Below are positions 33,668 through 44,095 of a DNA stretch of 64,000 nt, in pieces. The translations under genes were made by a program, and so were the position numbers. The stretch covers positions 558,001-622,000 of the forward strand of contig JAHQRK010000014.1 of the NCBI GenBank assembly GCA_019828595.1. The letters run 5' to 3'. The notes under the pieces were generated by a model. The model did not search any database and was not told where the DNA came from. It worked only from the letters and a program-made list of their open reading frames with translations. Position 1 is the stretch's first letter, and every line of letters starts with the position of its first letter. This DNA comes from Aphanomyces cochlioides. Lineage: Eukaryota; Oomycota; Saprolegniomycetes; Saprolegniales; Verrucalvaceae.

Positions 33668-35547
33668 ATGGTTAGCGCCAAGGAGCGTAAGAAGCACATT
33701 ATCGAGCGAAAACTTCGAGATCTTGGCATCCAAGCTGGGCGATACCAAAGGTAGTGGGTCTCATCACCTGTAGCTGATTGAATACTACTACCTTGTAGTG
33801 CATTTGTGACAAAAAACCGTGAGAAATCATGGCATCCGAAGCCTCTCCTGTATGGACGACCTTGGGAATCGTTCTTCATGCGGAAATCAAAGCGCGAAAA
33901 GCGAGTACGTCCATCGGTAGCTCGTTGGCGGCCTAATTCATCTGTAGAATTTGGTCAAGCGGCCTTGGGAATACCCGATGGGAGCACAACATCTTGCTGC
34001 CATCACGATTCAGGCAAGACTTATTCGGAGCTGCATTTGAGATTAATTCGCGTGAGAAACAGAAGCGAGTGAGGGGCGTCTTGACTCGATTATCCCTGCA
34101 GGTTCACACATACAGCTCAAACAAGAGGCTCATGCTGTAGTCTAGGGCCTCCTTCGTCGACGCAAGAAGAAGCTCAAGATGAGCCTCATGCATCGATTCA
34201 TTGCACTTCACAATGGCAACTTTGAGGACAAGAACCACTTTCGCCACTTTTGTGCCACGCGCATCAAAGTAACTACGACGTCGTAGCGTGTCAGTGAAGA
34301 GAGAAATCTCTGTAGGCTTGGTACAAGGGGCGAAAAACGTTGTGGGCGTTTACTTTGGACCGCAATCCCATGTATCACATTGCCGCCATGCAGGTATTCC
34401 CCCTTTATCCCTGTGGGGGGGCGTCCATTTATCTCGAGCGACATTAGATTCAATACAAGTGGCGCATGTTCTTCCAAGCCACGCTCGTTCGAGGCGATTT
34501 AACCCCCAAGGAGCGCGCTGTGATCCGCATTCAGTCGACGTGGCGATGCTACACAAATCGGCGCATCTATCGCTACTACCGCGACTTGATCAATTTCCGC
34601 AACTCGGGCGATCCGATGCTCATGCTCCGAGCCATTAATCCTTCCGAGGCGTCATTGCTCGATGCGTCCACGAACGCTCAAGTCCTCCATCCCCTTACAC
34701 TTCTTTTCGACGACTCCACCCCGTTGTAGGTTCGCTTTCGCTTGGGTGGATCTGCCTTTCCACCGACAATCTACTACAAGATCTTTACGCGTGGCGCTGT
34801 CTGTGATATGAATGCATTCAGCCCCAAGGATTACACCACAGCGAGGCAAATCGGGCCTCGTAATGTCAACGTCCACGACGCGACTCCTGGTACTTCCATT
34901 GCGACGAGTCGAACAATATTGACATTTCGTCAAGGCGTTGGCGTAAAGAAGGTTATCCGCGTTGGAAATGCCTACTACGGCGCAAACCAATGCGGAACCA
35001 ATACAGCAGGATGGTACCGCCGCTGGGACAACAATGGATGGCGTCCAGTGACGTCCAAAGTAATTGCACCGACGACTGATGTCGACCCGATCACTGTACT
35101 GCGCATCATGGCGGTGAATGACTGAATTGGACAATGTGTAGGTTGCAACTGCAAGTCGACGACGTGCTCACCATCACTTGCGTGTCGTCCGGCAGCAAGA
35201 AGTGCTGCAGCAGCGCAAGGAAAAGAAGCGGCAGTGGATGAAACAGCTCTACATGTAAGTGTCTTCGCTTCATGCAGTCGTGGAAAGCTGTGGTACGTGC
35301 TAGGAACCATCTCGAGGCAAAGTTGGAGAAAAACGAACCAACGACGAACGAACCAACCATCGATTTTGCATCGGACGATTGGGAACTCCAAGCCAACAAT
35401 CTTTTCGATGTACGTCAAGCGTCGAGAGTCAAACTTAGGCAGATTTCTATCTAGTGGGCAGATAAACTCGACTTTGACGACTACGTGTCGAATTGGACGA
35501 CGCTGGGCACGACGACGACCGTCAAAGATGAACTCCCGATCGTGTAA
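33668..35547 (+). CDS. IQ-motif protein resembling animal C11orf65/MFI
   Basis: Supported exons: 33668-33750, 33799-about 33906, about 33954-34050, about 34103-34268, 34316-34393, 34460-34681, 34730-35095, 35142-35254, 35304-35409 and 35455-35547. From 34146 on every join is in frame. Visible: an IQ motif (AAITIQARLIR) near 33995, RKKKLKMSLMHRF, AVIRIQSTWRCY (second IQ), IYRYYRDLINFR, INPSEASLLDA, FRLGGSAFPPTIYYKIFT, and a C-terminal LDFDDYVSNWTTLG. The RYYRDLINFR, FPPTIYYKIFT and LDFDxY blocks are the reason for the C11orf65-like call. The 33950-34145 part is irregular: a TGA (about 34046) and a TAG (34143-34145) fall inside otherwise coding-like sequence, so the gene may be damaged or my splice choice wrong. 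Function unknown; calmodulin binding is inferred from IQ motifs. Confidence 0.6.
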
Positions 35548-35578
35548 ATACAAAGAAATATCCTTGTTCGCTCTTGAG

Positions 35579-37265
35579 TTAGCCTATGAGTGGCGCTCCA
35601 ATCGCTCCGTTGATCGACGAATTGCACTCGACGCCGATCGCGTTATTGACGTTGAAAGTGCGGGGAATGAACCAGCAGTGGCCGCGCTGAATGCCGCCAA
35701 TTTTAGTCTCGTTGTAATGGAGGCCACCAAAGTCCCATTTCTCATCGAATGTGGCAAATTGGACTTTGAGCCAATCTTTCGAGAAGCTCAGCTCCATGAA
35801 GCCGTAAGGACTGCCCTCCACGACCCATTGCCTGGACGGATGGTTAGCTCTTTATTAGATGGCGACGTACTGGTACACGGAACCATTGTCGACACCGCCA
35901 GCGTTGTTGTCAGTGAAATAACCCCCGCCACCGCCGTTTTGGAAGAAATGGGTGCCCCACGTCGAGATATCGTGGTTGAATCCGTGCGTGTGGCCATTAA
36001 ACCACGCAGCAATGCCGGCCTCTCTGCACAAGTTATACCTAGGAGATACGACAGTTCGATGTTTCTGCCTCGTTTCATCGCACCATTGCTCCATCTTTTC
36101 TTTGTTCATGTGGTAATGCGGTGAGTAGTGCGTGTTGATGATTTTGAACGTGGCCGTGGACGTTTTCGCGTCTGCCAAAGCGCGAGCGAGGGATTCGTGG
36201 GCCCATCCTTCGACTTTATCCATGCATGCATCGAACAGCGTGACGTTTCCACCGACGCAGCCCAAATCGCCAGGTTGGACGTCGTTGCAAACCCAATTTT
36301 CAATGCCAAGCTTTGCAGTGTAGCCGTAGCATTGACAGCAGACGTCTTTGCCTCCGTGGTTGTCAGCGTGGTTCGTGTCGATGTTATAGACATCGACGGT
36401 CACGTTGTGTCTTGATACTCGCTCGACGTAGTAATGTCCACGAAGGACCCATCTAGTCAGCAAAGAATTAGTTAGGTTGGACCGAGCGGGTGCACCGATT
36501 GTTGTGAGGACTTGTATAGTTTGCCTGCGCTTCAAAGCGAAGATCCATGTACTTGACGAGTTCCTCGAGCGATTCGCATTCACGAAGTTCAGTTTCTTTG
36601 TCGCCACAGATAAAAGTCGCGCCGCCGATATCATGGTTGCCCACGACGTTGAGCCATGGGATATTGCGCAGCGACATGGCATTGTAGACGCGTTCAAACG
36701 TGTGTTCAAAGCGGTACTTGGCGTCTTTCGTGCCCACGCCATTCCAATAAAAATTGTCGCCGTGGCCAAGAATGCGCAATGGATGGAGTTCCGTCGCGGA
36801 CTGTGCCATGAGTTCTGCCACATATGCTTGCGAGTAAAAATCCACTTTGTACCGCTCCAAGCCAAAATTGATGCCTCCTAGAAAACACAGTCAGAACCAC
36901 ATCTTCAGCTCATATCCTCGCCGTTGTAAAGCTTGCAGCATGTGCCAGGGTCGCCTTTGCCTTTGCCCAAAGTGCCACCCCAGTCCCCGAGAGCCAAGAA
37001 CGTAATGGCTGGCTTGGCCATTTCTGGGTCTTCCAAGGGCTCTGTGGGCAGCGCGCCAGAAGATTCCAATGGCCGATGAACGCTTGAATCTTTCGTTGTC
37101 GGGTAAACCAAAAGACCCACGCACGCCGCGACGCCAATCAAGCCCACCGTGACCACTTTGGGCCGCACCTACGATACAGAAAACATCAGAATTTATGCAG
37201 TCCATGGCGAGAATTACCGTCGATCGCTTGGTCTTTGCAGGCTCGAGGAGTGTCGACGCTTCCAT
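35579..37265 (-). CDS. Metallophosphatase, ACP5/purple acid phosphatase-like (copy 1)
   Basis: Extracytoplasmic or vacuolar phosphatase by family. Six exons: 37265-37218, 37168-36922, 36877-36496, 36452-36084, 36038-35871 and 35831-35579, in frame, 488 aa. A short cytosolic N-terminus is followed by a signal-anchor (VGLIGVAACVGLLVY, about residues 23-38). Metal-binding boxes in order: FLALGDWGGT, GHGDNFYWNGV, VGNHDIGG, NTHYSPHYH and WFNGHTHGF. The C-terminal domain has YGFMELSFSKDWLKVQF. The second intron must use a GC donor (AACG|GCGAGG) to stay in frame; the paralogue uses GT at the same site. The upstream tract carries CCATTTC followed by AAAATT, an INR-FPR-like signal. Stop is 32 bp from the convergent C11orf65-like gene. 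Confidence 0.88.
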
Positions 37266-37719
37266 GGCAATCAATTTTGTGAAATGGTTGATTAGATCAA
37301 TGTTGAACCTCGGCGAATCTCGCCAAGATCCTTCAAGAATCGACACTGCAAGTTGCCCTTTCGTAGCACCGTCAACATTGAACTTTATTAAAATTAGTCT
37401 ATTTCAATACAAACTTCGAGTTTAATTTCGTTGAACTTGAAAAAATACACCCATCATGGCATGAATCAGCAAAGTTCAACTTGGTCAGAGAAATCTATGG
37501 GACGAAACCTCAGTCGCGTCTTCCGAAGGCGCGTTTCAGAGTTGGAATTCGAGTTTCTCTGGGTTGGCAGGACAGAAATCTGCCTGATAGACGTCCAGGA
37601 TCGTCGCATGCGCAACACTGACGCATTGGAATCCCGTCGCCAACTGCAAGCATTAGGTTACCGCCGATGGAAATTCAAAAGCTTGTCGCATCGGTGCACT
37701 ACATTAAATCTCAAGCAAG
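37266..37719. other. Intergenic between the two phosphatases
   Basis: Promoter side of copy 1 and 3' side of copy 2. A 107-codon plus-strand frame (37431-37754) overlaps the end of copy 2 and has no motif; it is taken as fortuitous. Confidence 0.4.
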
Positions 37720-39397
37720 CTAGCCTTGCAACGGAGCACCGATCGCGCCGTTGACGGATGAACTACACTCGACGCCAGAGGACTCGCGAAATGTGCGTGG
37801 AATAAACCAGCAATGGCCACGTTGAATGCCACCAATGTGACTTTTCGCCAAGTCGACACCGCCAAAGGCCCAGTCGCTGTCAAACGTGACGAATTGGACT
37901 TTGAGCCAATCTTTCGAGAAGCTCAGCTCCATGAACCCGTACGGATTGCCCACGACGCGCCATTGACTACAAAATGTATTCGTCAAGAGGGATGCAATGG
38001 GATTTCGTCGGACTTTTTCACAAAGCCATTGTTCATGCCGGGAAAATTCTGCGTCCAGTAGCCACCTCCGCCTCCGTTTTCAAAGAAATGCGTGCCCCAC
38101 GTGGCAATGTCATGGTTGAATCCATGCGTGTGGCCATTGAACCACACTGTCACGCCAGCTTCGCGACACAAAGTGTACCTGAGTGCAGGCCACAGTCAGC
38201 GAAATCAGCGATGAATCTTGGTACCATTGGTTCATCTTCTCAACCTCCATGTGATAGTGCGGTGAGTAGTGCGTGTTGACGATCTTGAACGTCGCAGTGG
38301 ACGCCTGGATGTCAACCATGGCACGCTGCCACGAGTCGTTGGCCCAGCTTTCAATCTTTGCCACGCAGGCGTCGTAGAGTTCAAGGTTGCCACCAAAACA
38401 TGCTACATCGCCAGGTCGGATTGTGTCACACACGCTTTGGCTCATGTGGAGCCTGTTTGCGTAGTCAAAGCACTGGCAGCAAATGTCTTTGGCTCCATGG
38501 TGCTCGGCGTGGTTCGTATCCAAATTGAAAACATCCACGCTCACTCCGTCTTTGGCCACAAGCTCAACGTAGTAGTGGTCACGAAGGATCCATCTTCTCA
38601 GCGACTGTCAAAATTGGCAAAGCTGAAAGACTTACCGATTCTCGTGGGGACTTGTGTAGTTCGCTTGGGCTTCAAATCGAATGTCCAAGTAGCGTAGCAG
38701 CTCCTCCTTTGTCTGGCATTCACGAAATGCATAGTCGGCCTCGCCACAAATGAACGAATTTCCACCCAAGTCGTGGTTTCCAGCAACGTTGAGCCAAGGA
38801 ACATCCCGAAGAGATGGTGCGTTGTACACCCGTTCAAACGTCTGGTCAAAGCGATATTCCATGTCGCCAGTGCCAACACCACTCCAGTAGAAGTTGTCGC
38901 CGTGGCTCAAAATTCGCAACGGGTGGATCTCGTCCGCTGATTGCGCCATGAGTGATGCCACGTATATCTGGGCGTAGTAGTCAACTTTGTATCGCGATGA
39001 ACCAGTGTCCAATGCACCTAACGACATGGGTTTATTTTCATCGGCGGGTAGGAATCAAACCTCGATAGAGTTTACAACATGAGCCTGGATACCCCGCGGC
39101 TTTCCCGAGTGTGCCACCCCAATCTCCTAGCGCCAAGAATGTAAAGGCAGGTACAGCTTCTTCTGGGTCATCTAGGCCATTCCTTACAGCGGAATGCAGC
39201 TTTGTGCTGCCATGGAGTCTCTTTGGCGATGTTGACACAGTCGAATGCAGGAATGTGATTGAACCGATGAAGGCGATCACGACAACCGGGACAAGGCGGC
39301 GCAACCACGACTGGCCTGCAATGAAGACAGGTTGATCTCAATCGTCTAGTACCGAAGGAAGAGTTCTTTGGACGAGTTGGGTCGACTCCGATGGCAT
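37720..39397 (-). CDS. Metallophosphatase, ACP5/purple acid phosphatase-like (copy 2)
   Basis: Tandem paralogue of copy 1. Exons 39397-39353, 39310-39061, 39017-38636, 38593-38225, 38178-38014 and 37966-37720 join in frame to 485 aa. Intron positions and phases are the same as in copy 1, and exons 3 and 4 have identical lengths (382 and 369 nt). N-terminal signal-anchor VVVIAFIGSITFLH. Catalytic boxes: FLALGDWGGT, SHGDNFYWSGV, AGNHDLGG, NTHYSPHYH and WFNGHTHGF. It has a Cys-rich insert (KDICCQCFD). The acceptor of the first intron and the start Met are the least certain parts. Sequence divergence from copy 1 is considerable outside the boxes, so the duplication is not recent. Confidence 0.87.
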
Positions 39398-39583
39398 CGA
39401 TCCTGACGAATTCGATCTTTCAAAAGATTCAAAAAAGTTATTTGTCAAGCTCGAAAATAATATTTTTCTAATATTGTGCGTTTTGTACCAAACTGGAGTC
39501 TGCGCAAAATATTTTCTTCGCAGGCATAATATGCGCAGAATTGACGCATACAAAAATCAAGTGTATTTTTGAACTATCATTTT

Positions 39584-40594
39584 ATGTTTTTTACGACGTT
39601 TTTTAAACGTTCGAAACGAGATCGGATATTCTTTCTTTCTTCCACCATTGATCAAATGGAGAACGCCGAGCAACGGGAAGTCATTTTCACCGTCCACCTA
39701 GCTCCAAGCATTCGCAATTTCAAAGGACAAAGCTCGGGCGCGACATGTGATCCGGTTACCATCAATGCAAACTCCGTGGAGCACTTCAAGTCGTGTGTCA
39801 TTGATTTCGTGGCGCCATTAGTTTCTCGTGAGATCGTGTTCGGCTCTGACATGACCCCATCTTGGTCCCCGTCAACAAGCCCATCCCGCGAAGACATTGG
39901 TCGCTTTGTTCTGTTTTATCCACCATCGAAACGAGTGGTTGAATTGAATGCTTTATCAACTCAAACGCTTCAAAATTGGTTCAACAAAACCATCTCGATG
40001 TTCATTCACAAGTACTCCAACTCCGTATCATCAAAATCTCTCTGGATAGCAGTTGAAAAGGCTCTTATCGCTCCAGCCAAAAGGGACAGAGCAGGAGCCG
40101 CATCAATGGCTTCATTATTGGCACTGAAGGGTCGATTGAAAGAGCTGCACCAGGATGCGTACCAGTCACAAGACATAAATTGGCAGATTTGGGCAAATTT
40201 TATTCAATCGAAAGATGCACATCTGCAACAATCACTAGAAACACAAGCCCCGCCACCACATTTTATACATCTCTTTGCTCACGCCCCATCAGTCCCAGAA
40301 GTTCAAATGGCAAATGTTCATCGAGGACTTGACGTGGCATTCAGTATCAATGAAAATTTTGCCCAAGCAATCTTGCAATTGAAATCAACGGTCCAAATAC
40401 TGAAGCGAAAACACGAAGAGATGGAAGAGATACAGAAAGTTGTCGATTCTCAATTGCAAGCTTTGGAAAATATGTCAGGAATCAATTCAAATCTTCTCGA
40501 TGGCTTTGGAACGGCAATTGGAACAATGACTACTGAATATGGTCAAAGTTTACTCCATGAAATTGAAGATATACCAGACACAGATCATGCTTAG
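39584..40594 (+). CDS. Partner protein of two-gene transposon, copy B
   Basis: Intact, 336 aa from ATG 39584; an ATG at 39656 (MENAEQREV) is an equally good start just before the conserved part. Opens with strand-like VIFTVHLAPSI. Conserved with copy A: LQNWFNKTISMFIHKYS, NWQIWANFI, APPPHFIHLF and EVQMANVHRGLD. The C-terminal helix/coiled coil is STVQILKRKHEEMEEIQK. No known catalytic or zinc motif. Its stop is 37 bp from the stop of the convergent transposase. Probable role: transposition cofactor (inference from position and co-conservation only). Confidence 0.75.
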   Translation: MFFTTFFKRSKRDRIFFLSSTIDQMENAEQREVIFTVHLAPSIRNFKGQSSGATCDPVTINANSVEHFKSCVIDFVAPLVSREIVFGSDMTPSWSPSTSPSREDIGRFVLFYPPSKRVVELNALSTQTLQNWFNKTISMFIHKYSNSVSSKSLWIAVEKALIAPAKRDRAGAASMASLLALKGRLKELHQDAYQSQDINWQIWANFIQSKDAHLQQSLETQAPPPHFIHLFAHAPSVPEVQMANVHRGLDVAFSINENFAQAILQLKSTVQILKRKHEEMEEIQKVVDSQLQALENMSGINSNLLDGFGTAIGTMTTEYGQSLLHEIEDIPDTDHA

Positions 40595-40631
40595 AGTTAA
40601 TTGACTCTTTTCAGTTTTGAATTAACTTTAA

Positions 40632-41693
40632 TTATGACAACCCTGTTGCAGGATTAAACTTGCTGTCACCATGATAGCCACATTTGCGATAGATGCCTTT
40701 GAAATTGAAACTACAAAAGCTGTTCAGAGCATTCGAGGCAACTAATTCAATGTTGTCGTTCATCTGCCGAACCAAGCGTTTGAATTTGCGCTTAACTAAG
40801 CCAAACAAAAATTCTATGGGGTTGTAGAAAGGACAATACGCCGGTAAGAAGATAGGAACTACCCCCAGGGAGCGCAAGAAGTAAATAATGCTGGGATGAC
40901 AATGAATTTTGGCACCGTCGAATATCCAAATCGAGTACTGTCCTGGATATTGCTTGACCATTGTACTCTGGGCAAATTGTTCAAGGCATTGAACAAACTT
41001 CAATCGTGTGAATGTACCCTCAGTTGAAAACGTCTCCAAAAGACCGTGGATACCAAGAAAGCACAACAACGATACTCTTGGCTTTCTGTTGAATTCGCCT
41101 CTGTTAATGAGTTTTTCGCCTTTGCGCTGATAACCATGTTTTCGAATCATATCTCGATCATCAAAGCTCACTTCATCGAGAAACACCAAATTCTCGAGCA
41201 GCCATGGTGTTGAGAGCAGCTCGTTAGTATATCGAACGATGTCAGAGAAGCTGATTTGAATGGCTCGACATTCTAACACTTTCCACGTCAAGCCTGCTTG
41301 ATGTAAGATTTTCCACATTGATGCAACACTGATTGAGACTGAAAAGTGATGGACAAAACGATCCCTTGCTTCATCAAGATAGAGAAGGGGCTCCTTCTCG
41401 TACAACTTCAACAACCAGACTCTCATTTCATTTGTAAATTTCCTCTGGATTGACTTGGAAGCCGTTGACGCTTCCAATGACCCCTCTTGTTCGTATTGTG
41501 ATATCCAGGAGGCAACAGTTGAAGGACTTTTGGAGTAAAGCGCAGAGAGCTTTGATTTCGACAATCCTTGAAAGTAATATCCATACAAGCAATGGTACTT
41601 TGTATTCCGAGACGCGCGTTCATGAGATACAACATGCTGGATCATGATGGCAACGACAATGAAATGACTCTGGAGAAGATCTTGTGGCTTCAA
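40632..41693 (-). CDS. IS630/Tc1-like DD34E transposase, copy B
   Basis: Intact, 353 aa (an ATG at about 41643, MIQHVVSHERA, may be the true start). HTH region: HCLYGYYFQGLSKSKLSALY and STVASWISQY, then an HTH-32-like region (EARDRFVHHFSVSISVASMW). Catalytic triad: LVFLDEVSFDDRDM, IWIFDGAKIHCH and CPFYNPIEFLFG, with 34 residues between Asp2 and Glu. LTWKVLECRAIQIS is typical of the IS630-like branch. No stop or frameshift. Being intact beside an intact partner and matched inverted ends, this is the reference copy of the lineage. Confidence 0.88.
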   Translation of the reverse strand: MKPQDLLQSHFIVVAIMIQHVVSHERASRNTKYHCLYGYYFQGLSKSKLSALYSKSPSTVASWISQYEQEGSLEASTASKSIQRKFTNEMRVWLLKLYEKEPLLYLDEARDRFVHHFSVSISVASMWKILHQAGLTWKVLECRAIQISFSDIVRYTNELLSTPWLLENLVFLDEVSFDDRDMIRKHGYQRKGEKLINRGEFNRKPRVSLLCFLGIHGLLETFSTEGTFTRLKFVQCLEQFAQSTMVKQYPGQYSIWIFDGAKIHCHPSIIYFLRSLGVVPIFLPAYCPFYNPIEFLFGLVKRKFKRLVRQMNDNIELVASNALNSFCSFNFKGIYRKCGYHGDSKFNPATGLS

Positions 41694-41802
41694 TCATCAT
41701 AAATAGTGTGGGCGAAAATTGTTAAATGGTGTATGCGAGTATTATATAAGACACATTACAAACTCATCAAAACTCCAGTTACCAGCCAAAAGCACAATAC
41801 TA

Positions 41803-42006
41803 ATATATTATATTAGTATTAGTGCCTTGGTTATCTTTGATGGTGTTTTCAAGCCGCCGACCTTGACAGAAGCAATCCTGTCGATGACAATTGGACATAC
41901 TGAGTCGAGAAGTCTTTGACAGGACAAAATTGCGTTCCTCTTTAAGTCAAAATTGGCAGATTCTCGATGGTTTCCAGGATTTCACCTTTACACAAATTCA
42001 CACTAT
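41803..42006. other. No gene
   Basis: AT-rich; begins with a TAATATATTATATTA palindrome abutting the transposon end. Confidence 0.4.
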
Positions 42007-42533
42007 TTAGGGCGGGTCTGGACGCCACATAAAAATGCCAAAAAATGTCATAATTCGAAATATGCCATAATTTTCAATTTTGACTGTCTGGATGCCAAAT
42101 TATGCCATTAAAAAATGGACCAAATTGGTCTATTTTATTTATGACATATTTTCGTCATGAACGCACTGATCGAGTCAAGCTTGAGATTCAGCTTGTCATC
42201 TCTACAAAAATACACGCACACACTATATATTATCACTGTTGCATGTTCTAACACTCTGAGAAGCGACAGTGATCGAGCCTTGCTCATCTCTGGCTCCTTT
42301 CAAAGTTTCCGGTAGGAAGTGACTGACACAGCAGTATGACAACAATCGTCTGTACCGATAATGTTGAAGTTTCTTGTGGGCCTCAAGTTGTGGCATCCAG
42401 ACAAATAAAAAATAACAAATTTTCCAACTATTCCATTTTAAATTGTGAATTTGGAACTTTGGAAAAAATTTTCAAAATGTCATTTCAGTTTTATGGAATA
42501 AAAAAATTGATGGGCATCCAGGCCAGCCCTTTA
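42007..42533. mobile_element. MITE related to the 22168-22534 element
   Basis: Left TTAGGGCGGGTCTGGACGCC and right (reverse complement) AAGGGCTGGCCTGGATGCC resemble the GGGCC-GTCTGGATGCCA ends of the other MITE. Inside, the GTCTGGATGCCA motif is repeated (about 42084 and 42391, opposite strands), suggesting nested or composite copies. It is rich in A+T, and no transposase is encoded. Confidence 0.55.
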
Positions 42534-44095
42534 ACCTTTTTGCCGTAATATGACACTATTTGACTATTTCGAATCATTTCTTTTTTTAATATTAATATGG
42601 CAAGGGCTAACAATTCAAGCGAGGACTTCTTCCGATTATGGTAAATCCCACCAAGAATTCGTTTGAGTTTCTGCTCAATCTCTTGAGCTCCCCCCATGGC
42701 TTTAGCTACTAGTAGTCTCTCCATCTGTCGATGTAACTGGAATTCTGCCACATGTTCTAATGGGCTACAACTATGGCATGTTGTACGTACAACACGATTT
42801 TGAGTTTTTGCTCAACAATGTAATGCTGTTAGTACAACACGTTATGCAACAGGAACATTACATATGGAGAAGTGTATTATGTAAGGTGCATGGAGCACAA
42901 GCGTTAGCTCAAAGCTATGGTAAGATGTAACAATGGTACCTTGCGCATCCCCAGCGTAGATGGTTCTAGGAGGATCCCTTTATTGGTAAAAGATACATTT
43001 AAAGAGAAAAATACATTCAAAATCATTTCGGCAAATCGACATTATTCAACAAAGTTGCATGGACACCGATTCACGATAGCACATCGGAGGAGTCTAGAGT
43101 AAAGTATACTTCAGGTATTATCCAAGGCAAGAAATGTTGTTGCCTTACTGGCAAAAACGATCTACTTGAGCGATGCGACCAGTCGAAAGACTGGACAACA
43201 ATCAATCTTTCTCTATTCTCTAACAACTTCTTAGAATCCAATGCTTATTCTTGAGTCTAACACAGTTGAAATCAATTAATCTTGTTATACATGCCCATTT
43301 TCCTTTGAGTATCGGGTTTTCTAGCTTCAATTCATCCAAACCTCTTGGGCCTTGGACCTAACTTGAATGCAACATGATAAGTAGAGTGTGTTCAACGTTC
43401 AGAGTTTTAAGCCAATCAAACTTCAACCTCCGCGAAATAGAGCATGATTGGTCTAAAATATCAAGGCAGAGTCATTTTTCTGTGAATTCCGAAGACAAGT
43501 CAATATAAAAAGTTGTTCTCTTAATCTAGAAGGCTTTAAATAGTTATAACAAGCTGTTCTAGAAGGCTTTAAATATTCATAACAAGCTTTTCATGTTTTA
43601 TAACAAAACGTTATACAATTTTAGTACAAGAGACCCGTTGTGCTACAACGATTGCACAACGTTTTGCACAACGAACCGGATTGTACAACCTGCCTTAGCT
43701 ACAACACTTGTTGTCTCTTCACAAATTTCGCGGACAAAAAGGAGAGCTTTCTATGTACGCTTGCCACATTCACCAGGCATATAAAGCTAGAGGTAACCTG
43801 TGTATATATTTACACGATCAAGAGCGCCAAACTGGCTAAGCGCTGTGCAAGATCACTCTTTGTAAAGAAATGCTGAAAGAGTGCAAAGTGTACAATGCAG
43901 CAGCTGATTATTTTGAATTATTAGCCAATGAAATTGATGTATTCTATCCTCAACCAATTTGAATACGAAGAAGTTGATATAAAGTTAGACTCGACGATTC
44001 GATCATCAAAGCGTTATGGTCGTACTTACGTCAAAAATACAAACTATGGCGAGCTCGTGGCACTCATGAGCTAGTGGCGATTCGCTTTCGGGATG
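42534..44095. other. No supported gene
   Basis: Minus-strand frame 42491-42751 (86 codons, helical) overlaps the MITE end and has no family match I know. Elsewhere are short AT-rich repeats, including TTGTAC/GTACAA-rich palindromic pieces near 42780-42850 and 43600-43700. Confidence 0.3.
43525..43590. repeat. Two 33-bp tandem repeat units
   Basis: TCTAGAAGGCTTTAAATA followed by TTATAACAAGCTGT, then a second unit from 43558 with a few substitutions (TATTCATAACAAGCTTT). Two copies only. Confidence 0.7.

Larger units (their letters stand above)
39469..41802. mobile_element. Two-gene DD34E transposon, copy B (apparently intact)
   Basis: Imperfect inverted ends: left TAATATTGTGCGTTTTGTAC (39469), right reverse-complemented TAGTATTGTGCTTTTGGC (ending 41802). 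Further in, AACTGGAGT occurs on both sides. The TAxTATTGT tip is shared with copy A. Both genes (partner 39584-40594, transposase 40632-41693) are open. Total 2334 bp. It inserted upstream of phosphatase copy 2 without damaging it. Confidence 0.85.

Noticed and set aside
42491..42751. 86-codon minus frame next to the MITE
   Set aside because: Extends into the MITE end; no homologous pattern recognised.
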